This document shows, piece after piece, positions 8,682 to 16,598 of a stretch of 46,019 nt of DNA (positions within the stretch are counted from its first letter, which is position 1; each line of letters starts with the position of its first letter). The stretch is from positions 1 through 46,019 of the forward strand of contig JAFLCL010000039.1 of assembly GCA_017303575.1 (NCBI GenBank). The letters run 5' to 3'. The position numbers and the translations under genes were made by a program. The DNA is from Deltaproteobacteria bacterium (GTDB taxonomy: Bacteria > Myxococcota_A > Polyangia > Polyangiales > Sandaracinaceae). Under the pieces are notes generated by a model, which had not been told where the DNA came from, ran no database searches, and worked only from the letters and a program-made list of their open reading frames with translations.

Positions 8682-9809
8682 ATGACGCTCGCCGACGATG
8701 ATCCGACGCTCGGTCTGTTCCAGGTCCTCCGTGAGGATGGCTCGGCCGATCCGGAGCGTGATCCGTTCCTCGAGTCGCCTCAGCTGCTCGCGATGTACGA
8801 GCAGATGCTCCGCATCCGCCGCATCGACGAGCGCATGCTCGCCAAGCAGCGACAAGGAAAGGTCGGCTTCTTCGGCACCATCACGGGCCAAGAGGCCACG
8901 CCGATCGCGACGGCGTTCGCGCTCGAGGCGCGTGACTGGGTGTTCCCCGCGCTCCGCGAGAGCTCGATCATGCTGTGCCGCGGCTTTCCGCTCTCGACGT
9001 GGCTGGCGCAGGTGTACGGCAACAGCGCCGACATTCAGAAGGGCCGTCAGATGCCCTCGCACCAGGCCGGTCGATCGGTGAACCAGGTGGGCTGGAGCTC
9101 GTGCATCGGACCGCAGGTGCCGCAGGCCGTGGGCGCCGCGATGGCCGCCAAGCGTCGCAAGGACGACGTCGTGTGCGTTGGCTTCCTCGGTGACGGCGCC
9201 ACGAGCCAGCCCGACTTCCACGCGGCGATGACGTTCGCCGCGATCGAGAAGCCGCCCGTCGTCATCATCTGCCAGAACAACCACTGGTCGATCAGCGTGC
9301 CCACCGCGAAGCAGTCGGCGAGCAAGACGCTCGCGGTGAAGGCGCACGCGTATGGCATCCGCGGCCAGCGTGTGGACGGCAACGACGTGCTCGCGACGCA
9401 CCGCGCGATCAAGGAGGCCGTCGATCGCGCGCGACGCGGCGAGGGCCCGACGTTCGTCGAGTGCCTCACCTACCGCATGGGCCCGCACAGCTCGAGCGAC
9501 GACCCCACGCGCTACCGCTCGAACGACGAGGTCGCGATGTGGGCGAAGCGGGATCCGATCGCACGCTTCGAGCGCTACCTGTCGCGCGCCGAGATCCTCG
9601 ACGACGCGAAGAAGGCGGAGATCGAATCCCGGCTCGAGCAGGAGTTCGACGCCGCGATCGCCGCGATCGAAGAGCTGCCGAACCCGTCGCGCGCTTCGCT
9701 CTTCGAAGACATCTACACGCCGAACCAGCCCCTCCCCTGGCACCTCCGCGAGCAGCAAGAAGAGCTCCTCGCGCTCGCACCCGCACCGACGCACGGCGCC
9801 GGGCACTGA
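8682..9809 (+). CDS. 2-oxoacid dehydrogenase E1 component, alpha subunit (branched-chain type)
   Basis: This 375-residue protein is a thiamine-diphosphate-dependent decarboxylase subunit of a 2-oxoacid dehydrogenase complex. The ThDP/Mg motif is GDG at 170-172 through NN at 199-200. The phosphorylation-loop-like segment 'RMGPHSSSDDPTRYR' and 'SHQAGRS...' region fit the branched-chain (BCKDH) alpha group better than pyruvate E1 alpha. An alpha subunit needs a beta subunit to form the active site; none follows here. Instead, lpdA (E3) starts 17 bases downstream, so an E1 alpha-E3 pair is co-transcribed while E1 beta and E2 must lie elsewhere. A TAGGAT hexamer is 9 bases before the ATG and AGGTAGGA overlaps it. 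Confidence 0.9.
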   Translation: MTLADDDPTLGLFQVLREDGSADPERDPFLESPQLLAMYEQMLRIRRIDERMLAKQRQGKVGFFGTITGQEATPIATAFALEARDWVFPALRESSIMLCRGFPLSTWLAQVYGNSADIQKGRQMPSHQAGRSVNQVGWSSCIGPQVPQAVGAAMAAKRRKDDVVCVGFLGDGATSQPDFHAAMTFAAIEKPPVVIICQNNHWSISVPTAKQSASKTLAVKAHAYGIRGQRVDGNDVLATHRAIKEAVDRARRGEGPTFVECLTYRMGPHSSSDDPTRYRSNDEVAMWAKRDPIARFERYLSRAEILDDAKKAEIESRLEQEFDAAIAAIEELPNPSRASLFEDIYTPNQPLPWHLREQQEELLALAPAPTHGAGH

Positions 9810-9826
9810 AGGATCGAAGGACACCC

Positions 9827-11269
9827 ATGGCGAACAAGACCTACGACGTGATCGTGATCGGCAGCGGACCTGGCGGCTATGTCGCTGCGATCCGCGCTGG
9901 GCAGCTCGGCCTCAAGACGCTCTGCGTCGAGAAGGAGGACGTCGGCGGCGTGTGCCTCAACTGGGGCTGCATTCCGAGCAAGGCGCTCATCGCAGCGTCG
10001 GGCTTCGTCGAGAAGGCGCACAAGGCCTCGGCGATGGGCATCACGGTGAGCGGCGTGTCCGTCGACCTCGTGAAGATGCAGGAGTGGAAGGGCGGCATCG
10101 TCAAGAAGCTCACCGGCGGCGTCGCGCAGCTCGTCAAGGGCGCGGGCGGCGAGATCGTCAAGGGCACCGCGAAGCTCACCTCGAACCGCACGGTCGAGGT
10201 CGCCAAGGCCGACGGCACGAAGGAATCGTTCGACGCGACCAAGGGCGTCATCGTCGCGACGGGCGCCGAGGTCATCAAGCTCCCGACGATCCCCGTCGAC
10301 CGCGAGGTGATCATCACCGCGAAGGAGGCTGTCTCGCTCACGGAGGCCAAGGGCACGATGGTCGTCATCGGCGGCGGCGTGATCGGGATGGAGCTGGGGA
10401 TGGTCTACCAGAAGCTCGGGATGAAGATCATCGTCGTCGAGCTCCTCGATCAGCTGCTCGGCACGACCGATCTCGATCTCGTGAAAGTCGTCGAGAAGAC
10501 GTTCACGAAGGCTGGCGGCGAGGTGCTGCTCAAGCACAAGGCGCAGAAGGTCGAGCGCGTGGGCAACCAGGCGAAGGTCGTGGTCGAGGGACCGGACGGC
10601 AAGACGCGCGAGATCATGGCGGAGCGCGTGCTCGTCTCGATCGGATTCAAGCCGAACTCGAAGGACATCGGGCTCGAGGCGCTCGGCGTGAAGCTCGATC
10701 CACGCGGCCACATCGTCGTCGACGATCAGTTCCAGACGAACGTGAAGGGCGTCTACGCGATCGGCGACGTGATCGGCGGCGGCTACCTCGCGCACAAGGC
10801 GAGCAAGGAAGGCGAGATCGCAGCCGAGGTGATCGCGGGCCACAAGGCCGCGCGCGACTGGCGCGCGATGCCCGCTGCGATCTTCACCGAGCCCGAGATC
10901 GCGACCGTCGGCATGTCGGAGAAGGATGCGGCCGCCGCAGGCAAGAAGGTGCAGATCGGCAAGTTCCCGTTCTCGGTGTCGGGGCGCGCGATGGCCGTGA
11001 GCTCGACCGACGGCTTCATCAAGTCGATCGTCGACGCCGAGACGCACGAGATCCTGGGCGTCGGCATCGTCGGTCCCGAGGCCTCGGATCTGATCGGCGA
11101 GGCGACGCTCGCGATCGAGATGTGCGGCTACGCGGAGGACGTGGGCCTCACCATCCACCCGCACCCGACCCTGTCGGAGGCGATGATGGAGAGCTTCAAG
11201 CACGCGATCGGCGAGGCCGTGCACATCGGCAACTCCGCCGCGAACAAGCCGCGCGCCGCGCACAAGTGA
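9827..11269 (+). CDS. lpdA: Dihydrolipoyl dehydrogenase (E3)
   Basis: This 480-residue flavoprotein re-oxidises dihydrolipoamide on E2 (or glycine cleavage H protein) with NAD+. It shows the FAD motif GSGPGGYVAA at residues 12-21, the redox disulfide Cys43/Cys48 (GGVCLNWGCIPSK), the NAD motif GGGVIGMELG, the second FAD motif with 'VYAIGDV', and the C-terminal His-Glu pair in HPHPTLSEAMMES. Its length is normal for the family and no lipoyl domain is fused. It starts 17 bases after the E1 alpha stop with AAGG upstream. It is followed by a compositionally different cassette after 34 bases. Confidence 0.97.
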   Translation: MANKTYDVIVIGSGPGGYVAAIRAGQLGLKTLCVEKEDVGGVCLNWGCIPSKALIAASGFVEKAHKASAMGITVSGVSVDLVKMQEWKGGIVKKLTGGVAQLVKGAGGEIVKGTAKLTSNRTVEVAKADGTKESFDATKGVIVATGAEVIKLPTIPVDREVIITAKEAVSLTEAKGTMVVIGGGVIGMELGMVYQKLGMKIIVVELLDQLLGTTDLDLVKVVEKTFTKAGGEVLLKHKAQKVERVGNQAKVVVEGPDGKTREIMAERVLVSIGFKPNSKDIGLEALGVKLDPRGHIVVDDQFQTNVKGVYAIGDVIGGGYLAHKASKEGEIAAEVIAGHKAARDWRAMPAAIFTEPEIATVGMSEKDAAAAGKKVQIGKFPFSVSGRAMAVSSTDGFIKSIVDAETHEILGVGIVGPEASDLIGEATLAIEMCGYAEDVGLTIHPHPTLSEAMMESFKHAIGEAVHIGNSAANKPRAAHK

Positions 11270-11303
11270 AGACCCGTGCAGAACGACACGGCGGAGGGGT
11301 GTC

Positions 11304-11945
11304 ATGAAAATTTCGATCCCTGAGGGTGAACGCGACGACCTGCGAGAGGTGTTCTCGAACGCGGAAGAGTTGCCGGCACTGCTCGCGGCTCTCGAGTCAA
11401 CGGATCCGGGGCCGACTCCTCGTCAGCTTGCGGCTCGGCTCGCGTCGCAATGGACGAGGAAGCCACCACTGAAACGCGTCCTGCTCCTCCTCACGCGGCT
11501 CGCCTCGACCGTCCAATCTATGGAGGAAGGGAAGCGTGAGGACCTCCTCCGAGCCTTTGCGGAAGAGGTCATCACTGCCGACCTCGACCAGGGCCTAGAA
11601 CTTGTGCGCCGCGCCGCAGGGGTATCGGCACTGCAGGTCGCGGGAAAGGTTGACGATGTCGCAACCGACCACGCGCACTGTTTCCAGGAAGTACGACTGC
11701 TCTCCGAACTGCGCCCCGTCTTCACCGAGTCGCCACTCTCGGTGGCTGGGATGGTCGTAAACCACGAACTCAAGCTGGTGTTCGGGTCCGGTCCCCGTTC
11801 TGAACCCACCGAACTCTTCCTAGCGCTCGACCGCGAAGACTTGACACAGCTCCGCGATGCGGTCGATCGTGCCCTGCGCAAGGACATCGTCCTGCGCGAA
11901 CTGTGCGCGACGCGTGAGGTCGCGATCCTCGGGGAGACGGAATGA
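11304..11945 (+). CDS. Cassette gene 1: helical protein, 213 aa, unknown
   Basis: A strong GGAGGGG site lies before the ATG. The N-terminal ~75 residues (MKISIPEGERDDLREVFSNA and on) look like a small all-helical bundle with Leu-rich amphipathic helices, the sort seen in adaptor/effector-associated domains; this is only a resemblance. Residues about 120-213 are mixed alpha/beta ('VVNHELKLVFG', 'TELFLALDREDLTQLRDAVDRAL'). There is no signal peptide, so it is cytosolic. Codon use is clearly less GC-rich at third positions than in the flanking genes (AAA, ATT, CTA, GAA present), which suggests acquisition. It overlaps gene 2 by the ATGA motif. No family was recognised. Confidence 0.75.
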   Translation: MKISIPEGERDDLREVFSNAEELPALLAALESTDPGPTPRQLAARLASQWTRKPPLKRVLLLLTRLASTVQSMEEGKREDLLRAFAEEVITADLDQGLELVRRAAGVSALQVAGKVDDVATDHAHCFQEVRLLSELRPVFTESPLSVAGMVVNHELKLVFGSGPRSEPTELFLALDREDLTQLRDAVDRALRKDIVLRELCATREVAILGETE

Positions 11946-12445
11946 ACACAGCATGGATCGAGCGCCGCGACCGCCTCTCCAAGTGGCGCGTTCCGTCCAA
12001 GCAGGGTCGTGCCACATCGTACGTGGTCACGGAGGAACGCGTCGTCGGTCCACTGGTCGCGTTCCGACATCTTCGCCAACAACTCGATCCCCGGACCATG
12101 AAGCTACTCGGCGACCTTCAGTCTGCGGCGTTTGAGAGTCGCATCCTGATGATGCGAAGCGGAGCGGAGGAGCAGCTTCTCCGGTCCGATGAGTTAGTCG
12201 TCTCGCTTGCGGATGCGCTCCGGGTGGAAACAGAAACGGGCGAACTCGATCGGTGGTTCCGCAACAGCTTTGACAGTGGGACGCCCGGGGCACTCTCGGA
12301 TCGTTTGGACTCGCTGCTGGCCTTCGTCGTTGCGGTTCGTCTATCTGGGCGCGACGACCTGATCGCGAGGTACCGTGCGGTGTGCCTCAGCATTGAGGGC
12401 GCGGAGTTTGGCAGCTTGCGACGGCTCGCACAGCGAGTCCTCTAG
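11942..12445 (+). CDS. Cassette gene 2: helical protein, 167 aa, unknown
   Basis: It starts by ATGA overlap with gene 1, so translation is coupled. The first ~40 residues are polar and basic (MNTAWIERRDRLSKWRVPSK); the rest is almost wholly helical, with alternating Leu-rich and acidic stretches ('KLLGDLQSAAFESRILMM', 'LSDRLDSLLAFVVAVRLSG'). It has one Cys (RAVCLSIEG) and no signal peptide or membrane span. It shares the lower-GC codon style of its neighbours. No family was recognised; as a helical middle partner it could be an adaptor or an inhibitor of the third gene's product, but that is speculation. Confidence 0.7.
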   Translation: MNTAWIERRDRLSKWRVPSKQGRATSYVVTEERVVGPLVAFRHLRQQLDPRTMKLLGDLQSAAFESRILMMRSGAEEQLLRSDELVVSLADALRVETETGELDRWFRNSFDSGTPGALSDRLDSLLAFVVAVRLSGRDDLIARYRAVCLSIEGAEFGSLRRLAQRVL

Positions 12446-12450
12446 TTGGA

Positions 12451-12993
12451 ATGTCGCACCTGCCCGTCATTGCGCCTGGTCGCACACCGGAACGGTCGAT
12501 CGCGCTCGCAACCCACGAGGGTACGCTCATCGCGAACTACACGACCGCGCCCGTACTGGCGCTAGATCGCAGACGCCTCAACAGGGAACGCGCGTTCGTG
12601 GAGCGCTACGAGAAGCGTCGAAACCCTATCGCCGGCTACAACTGCTTCGGGCTGGTGTTCGCCCTAAGGCGAGCGGCGATCGAGCGGTCATCCGATGTCG
12701 AACTGGTGATCAAGGATGACGGCTACGCCCCAGTCGACCCAGGTGCCGAGCAGATCGGCGATGTCGTCGTCTACGACGCGGATGATGGGCCGACCCACGC
12801 GGCTCTCGTCGTCGAGATCCGGACCCTGGTGACCTTGAGCGGAGGCCGGGTCCCAATGGTCTTGAGCAAGTTCGACGACGTTTCCGGAGAGTACGTCCAC
12901 GCGATAGAGAACGTGGAGTGGTCAGGAATTCCGATCGTCGGCCGTCGGATCTTGCGGTGTCGTCATGCCCACCCCTCGATCGACCTTCGCTAA
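12451..12993 (+). CDS. Cassette gene 3: NlpC/P60-like (papain-fold) cysteine hydrolase candidate
   Basis: In this 180-residue protein Cys65 sits at a helix start (GYNCFGLVFALRR), followed by 'IGDVVVYDADDG', then His116 on a strand (THAALVVEI) and a 'VLSKF...GEYVH' segment with Lys140 and His150. This order (Cys, 'GDvvvY', His, SK...H) is that of NlpC/P60-superfamily cysteine hydrolases and related uncharacterised DUFs. There is no signal peptide, so it would act in the cytosol unless exported otherwise, which is unusual for a peptidoglycan enzyme and fits a protease, amidase or toxin-like effector. It begins 5 bases after gene 2 and its 3' end overlaps the next lipoprotein gene by 29 bases. 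Confidence 0.72.
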   Translation: MSHLPVIAPGRTPERSIALATHEGTLIANYTTAPVLALDRRRLNRERAFVERYEKRRNPIAGYNCFGLVFALRRAAIERSSDVELVIKDDGYAPVDPGAEQIGDVVVYDADDGPTHAALVVEIRTLVTLSGGRVPMVLSKFDDVSGEYVHAIENVEWSGIPIVGRRILRCRHAHPSIDLR

Positions 12994-13627
12994 CAGCGTC
13001 TGGCTACCCGTGGCTCTTGCTGTGGCGGGCTGTCCGAACGCCGCGTCCGGCGTGCGCCTCGACGTGTACCCCGAGGCCTACGCCGAGGTGCTCTGCGAGC
13101 GCCTGCTCGCTTGCTGCGACGCGAGCGAGATCGACTCGATGTTCGACGGCATCACCGATCAGGCGTCGTGCGAAGCGAGCCTCGCAGCCGTCGCGCGCCG
13201 CTCGATCTCGGACGCGACGGCGGGCGAGCAGCGCTACGACACCGCCGCCGCGGGCCAGTGCCTCGACGCGATCGAAGCCCTCGCCTGCGCCGACTTCGCG
13301 ACATGGCGCACCACGGACTCCGAGACCCGCGCACTGTGCGACGCGGTGTTCGTCGGCACGCGCGCGCTCGGCGGCGCATGCACCGACTCGGACGAGTGCG
13401 AAGGAACGCGCGTCTGCGTGGAAGGCGGCTGCGCCGACCCGCTCGCGATCGGCGCAGAGTGCGCCGGCATCGAGGAAGGCTGTGCGCGTGGAGCGCACTG
13501 CTTCGAGGGACGCTGCCGACTCCCTCAGCCCGCCAGCGCTCCGTGCGCCGAGCACGCCGAGTGCGTCAGCGGCCGATGCGAGTCGAGCGCGTGCGCGGCC
13601 GTCGTCGTGAGCTGCGACGGCCCTTGA
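12965..13627 (+). CDS. Cys-rich lipoprotein, 220 aa
   Basis: The ATG at 12965 gives a signal peptide (MPTPRSTFANSVWLPVALAV) ending in the lipobox VAGC, so it should be lipid-anchored. The ectodomain has two parts: a helical N-terminal half with Cys pairs (LCERLLACCDAS), and from about residue 138 a Dickkopf/EGF-like series of short Cys repeats (CTDSDECEGTRVC, then GAHCFEGRC and CVSGRCESSAC). Such disulfide-rich stalks are common in large myxobacterial lipoproteins. The first 29 bases lie inside the upstream cassette gene, and the signal peptide uses CTA, CTT and GCT codons, unlike the very GC-rich rest. Confidence 0.8.
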   Translation: MPTPRSTFANSVWLPVALAVAGCPNAASGVRLDVYPEAYAEVLCERLLACCDASEIDSMFDGITDQASCEASLAAVARRSISDATAGEQRYDTAAAGQCLDAIEALACADFATWRTTDSETRALCDAVFVGTRALGGACTDSDECEGTRVCVEGGCADPLAIGAECAGIEEGCARGAHCFEGRCRLPQPASAPCAEHAECVSGRCESSACAAVVVSCDGP

Positions 13628-13630
13628 GGC

Positions 13631-14458
13631 TCAGCGCCCGATCAGCGCGTCGAGATCGACGATCTCGGTGAGCGAGAGCGTGACGGACGCCGTCTCCGCG
13701 ACGACGTGATGCCACGTGCTCGCAGGCACGACGATCGCGTCACCCTCCTCGATCACGTGCTCTTCGATCGACACGTCCGTCAGTCCCTCGGTCGCAGGAT
13801 CGCGCATCGTGTAGGGCACGTGGAGCGAGCCCGCGAGCGCGTCGAGCCACGCGCGATCGGTGGGTGCGATCGTGCGCCATCGCTTGCGACCGTGGAGCTG
13901 CACGGCGATCAGATCCATCACGTCGTGGTGGAACACCGTCTCGCTACCGGCGGGTCCGATCCACAACGACGACGTGAACGGCCCAGTGCGCGCGATCTCC
14001 GCTGGCACGTGCATCGTGCGCGCGAGCAGCGCACCGAGCCCCGTTCGCTCGAGCGCGTGGCTCTGCGCGACGACGTAGAGGTCGGCCGTGCGCTGCGTCT
14101 TCATCGCCTCGCACAGCTCCGCCATGGGCATGATCCGCGTCTTGCGCACGAACGTCTCGCGGTAGTTGGGATCCCGGTTGCGATCGATCGTCACCTCGAT
14201 CAGGTCCGTGCCGTGGCTCGCGCGCAGCGCATCGGGCGTCCACGCAGAGAGATCTGCCCATGCACGACCGACGCCTCGAAGGACCCGCGGACGAGCCCGC
14301 ACGGATCGGAGCGCACGTTCCGCGAGTGAAGCCTCGACGCCTTCGTCGATCAGCCTCTCGAGAATCGCGGCATCGTCTGCACCCCGCGCGACGTTGTCCG
14401 CGATCCACATCCGCCACGCGGGCGAGACGTCGAACCGCGAAGCCTCAGTCTGCGTCAT
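13631..14458 (-). CDS. Cupin/JmjC-like Fe(II) 2-oxoglutarate oxygenase family protein
   Basis: From the ATG at 14458 the protein has 275 residues. The core is a cupin_8/JmjC-like barrel: 'SSLWIGPAGSETVFHHDVMD' carries the HxD iron pair (second His and Asp), 'VQLHGRKRWRTIAP' is the typical next strand, and 'IVVPASTWHHVVAE' carries the distal His. Known members hydroxylate protein side chains or act as demethylases; the N-terminal ~80 residues here form a helical region (NVARGADDAAILERLIDEG) like those in peptide-modifying members. Its start overlaps the 3' end of the lipoprotein gene upstream by 14 bases, so both are one transcript. The substrate is unknown. Confidence 0.8.
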   Translation of the reverse strand: MTQTEASRFDVSPAWRMWIADNVARGADDAAILERLIDEGVEASLAERALRSVRARPRVLRGVGRAWADLSAWTPDALRASHGTDLIEVTIDRNRDPNYRETFVRKTRIMPMAELCEAMKTQRTADLYVVAQSHALERTGLGALLARTMHVPAEIARTGPFTSSLWIGPAGSETVFHHDVMDLIAVQLHGRKRWRTIAPTDRAWLDALAGSLHVPYTMRDPATEGLTDVSIEEHVIEEGDAIVVPASTWHHVVAETASVTLSLTEIVDLDALIGR

Positions 14459-14756
14459 CGCCGCTGACGGCTCCCGCGTCGACCGATCCCGCGTCGTCGG
14501 CGACCGCGGCATCGTCCTCCGACACCCGGAACGCCGCGTCGGTGGGCGGTGCAGCGATGCCGGCGTCGCGCACCTCGAGGTAGGCATCGCGAGGGGAGCG
14601 GCCTGCGTCGAACACGACGAACGCCGCGTCGTTTCCGGGATCACCGGGATCGCCGAGACAGCCGGTGATCATGCTCGCCGCCGCCACCACCGGAACGATT
14701 CGCTTCACGAGCGCAGGTCCGACAGGTGTTGGCGTCAAGGAAGGCTTCGAAGTCAT
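14445..14756 (-). CDS. Small Asp/Ala-rich lipoprotein, 103 aa
   Basis: A signal peptide MTSKPSLTPT...AASMI ends in the lipobox ITGC (Cys33). The mature part is unstructured-looking and acidic, made of short DAG/DAA motifs (VFDAGRSP, EDDAAVADDAGSVDAG). It is paralogous in its first ~33 residues to the lipoprotein at 24601-24810. A TATCGT hexamer lies exactly 7 bases before the ATG with no Shine-Dalgarno sequence. It is divergent from the cyclase at 14829 and overlaps the cupin gene downstream. Its function is unknown; a flexible surface tether is a guess. Confidence 0.75.
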   Translation of the reverse strand: MTSKPSLTPTPVGPALVKRIVPVVAAASMITGCLGDPGDPGNDAAFVVFDAGRSPRDAYLEVRDAGIAAPPTDAAFRVSEDDAAVADDAGSVDAGAVSGDDAD

Positions 14757-14757
14757 G

Positions 14758-14802
14758 GCGACCACGATACACGACGACGCGAACCACACGCCCAGTGGTC
14801 GC
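14758..14802. promoter_or_regulatory. 8-bp inverted repeat in divergent promoter region
   Basis: GCGACCAC at 14758-14765 and GTGGTCGC at 14795-14802 are exact inverted copies 29 bases apart, covering most of the gap between the lipoprotein and cyclase starts. It overlaps the candidate -10 of the lipoprotein. It could be a looping operator controlling both genes, but chance in GC-rich DNA cannot be excluded. Confidence 0.25.
14764..14769 (-). promoter_or_regulatory. Candidate -10 (TATCGT), 7 nt before the lipoprotein ATG
   Basis: TATCGT is followed by GGTCGCC and ATG on the minus strand. The identical hexamer and spacing recur before the paralogous gene at 24810, which strengthens the call. 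Confidence 0.45.
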
Positions 14803-14828
14803 GTCCTCGTTGGTAGACTCGGGCGGAC

Positions 14829-16598
14829 ATGGCCGACACGCCGCATCCGCCTGCGCCGAAGGTTCGCGCGCCGCTGCTCCTCAAGCTCGCGCTGCTCGCG
14901 TGTGTGCTGGCCGTGGTGCCGCTCGGCGTCGTGGGCTTCCTCCTCGTCGACGTGAACCGCGCAGCCGTCGAGGAGCTGCATCGCGACGCGCAGATCCTCG
15001 CCCTCGACGATCTCGCGCGCACCATCGACGGCGAGCTCGTGCGCGCCGAGGACGATCTCGGCGCCGTGTCGCGCCTCTTCGCCGACGCGAGCCTCGACGA
15101 CGACACGCGCCTTCGCGTGATCCAGTCCGAGATCGAAGGCCGCACCTCCCTCGATCACGTCGCGCTCTTCGACGCGACCGGTGCGCGCGTCGCGGTCCTC
15201 GAAGAAGAGGCCGTGCGCGGCGTGAGCGTGCCCGAGACGCTCTCGCCCGCGCTGCGCGCGAACGTCGAGCGCCTGCACGTGGCCACGGGAGAGATCGCGC
15301 CGAGCGAAGCAGGCCTTCGCGTGCTCGTCGTGGTGCGCGTGCGCGTGAACGACGCGACCACGGGGTTCGTCGCGTCGTCGATCGCGCTCGGCGCCGTGCA
15401 GTCGCGCGTGGAGCGCCTCGCGCGTGAGCACTTCGCGGGCTCGGACGATGCTGTGTTCGTCGTCGACTCGCAGCTGCGGCTCGTGGCGCATCCCAACGCT
15501 GCGCGTGCTGTCGCGCGCGAGGAGCGTCACGACGGCATCCTCGCGAGCGTCACGCCCGAGATGATCGGCCCCGCGCTCAGCCAGTCGGGCGAGTACGGCG
15601 CGAGCGACGGGACGCCGATGCTGGGCACGCTCGCGGGGATGGAGGCGCGGCCTTGGGCGCTGGTCGCGCAGATCCCACAGTCGGTCGCGTACGCATCGCT
15701 CGAGCGCATGCGGCAGGCGATCCTCGCCACGGTCGTGGGCGCGATCGTGATCGCGCTCCTCCTCGGTCTCTTGCTCGCGCGCTCCATCACCAAGCCCATC
15801 GCCGCGCTGCGCGCGCACGCCGATGCGCTCGCGCACCGTCGCTTCGAGGCGCGCGTGAAGGTCGGCACCCGAGACGAGCTCGCCGTGCTCGGTCACGCGC
15901 TCAACACCGCGTCGATCGATCTCGAGGAGAGCGAGGCCCGCATCAAGCACGAGGTCGCTGTGCGCACCGACCTCGGTCGCTACGTGCCCGAGCAGCTCGT
16001 CGAGCGCATCGTGCGGCGCGAGGCCGACATGAAGCTCGGCGGCACCAAGCGTCAGATCACCGTGCTGTTCGCGGACGTCGTCGGCTTCACGCCGCTCGCC
16101 GATCGCCTTCCCCCCGAGGCGACGGTCGCGATGCTGAACGAGCTCTTCACGATCCTCACGCAGATCGTGTTCAAGCACGACGGCACTGTCGACAAGTTCA
16201 TCGGCGACTGCGTGATGGCGTTCTGGAACGCACCGGGCGATCAGGCCGATCACGTGCGCCGCGCGCTCGAGACCGCGGAGGACATGCACGCGTGGCTCGA
16301 GCAGGGCAACGAGCGCTGGCGATCGAAGTACGGCGTGACGCTGCAGCTCGCGATCGGCGTGCACACGGGCGAGGCCGTGGTCGGCAACATCGGATCCGAG
16401 AAGCGCATGGAGTACACGGCGATCGGCAACACCGTGAACCTCGCGGCGCGCCTCGAGGCGATCGCGCGGCCCGGTCAGGTGCTGGTGACCGACGCTGTCC
16501 ATGCCGCCGCGAGCGACGTGTTCGAGATGGCCGACGCGGGTGAGCACCAGCTCGTGGGATGGAAGACGCCCGTGCGCCTCTGGGAGGTGCGCGCGTGA
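14829..16598 (+). CDS. Membrane class III adenylate cyclase with periplasmic sensor and HAMP domain
   Basis: This 589-residue protein makes cAMP from ATP in response to an external cue. Two membrane spans (about 17-40 and 297-318) flank a ~255-residue periplasmic sensor of dCache-like pattern ('LDHVALFDATGARVAVL' and 'DDAVFVVDSQLRLVAHPN'). A HAMP domain follows (about 319-371), then the cyclase domain (about 405-589). Metal-binding Asp416 (FADVVGFT) and Asp460 (DKFIGDCVMAFW), purine-selecting Lys456 and Thr530 (MEYTAIG), and transition-state Asn537 and Arg541 are all present, so it should be active and ATP-specific. Its stop overlaps the GTG of the kinase gene (GTGA), indicating one operon and a possible joint cAMP-phosphorylation signal route. 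Confidence 0.92.
   Translation: MADTPHPPAPKVRAPLLLKLALLACVLAVVPLGVVGFLLVDVNRAAVEELHRDAQILALDDLARTIDGELVRAEDDLGAVSRLFADASLDDDTRLRVIQSEIEGRTSLDHVALFDATGARVAVLEEEAVRGVSVPETLSPALRANVERLHVATGEIAPSEAGLRVLVVVRVRVNDATTGFVASSIALGAVQSRVERLAREHFAGSDDAVFVVDSQLRLVAHPNAARAVAREERHDGILASVTPEMIGPALSQSGEYGASDGTPMLGTLAGMEARPWALVAQIPQSVAYASLERMRQAILATVVGAIVIALLLGLLLARSITKPIAALRAHADALAHRRFEARVKVGTRDELAVLGHALNTASIDLEESEARIKHEVAVRTDLGRYVPEQLVERIVRREADMKLGGTKRQITVLFADVVGFTPLADRLPPEATVAMLNELFTILTQIVFKHDGTVDKFIGDCVMAFWNAPGDQADHVRRALETAEDMHAWLEQGNERWRSKYGVTLQLAIGVHTGEAVVGNIGSEKRMEYTAIGNTVNLAARLEAIARPGQVLVTDAVHAAASDVFEMADAGEHQLVGWKTPVRLWEVRA

Noticed and set aside
14757..16547. Long minus-strand open frame extending the small lipoprotein across the cyclase
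   Set aside because: The cyclase on the plus strand is unmistakable; the extension is Arg/Asp/His-rich antisense.
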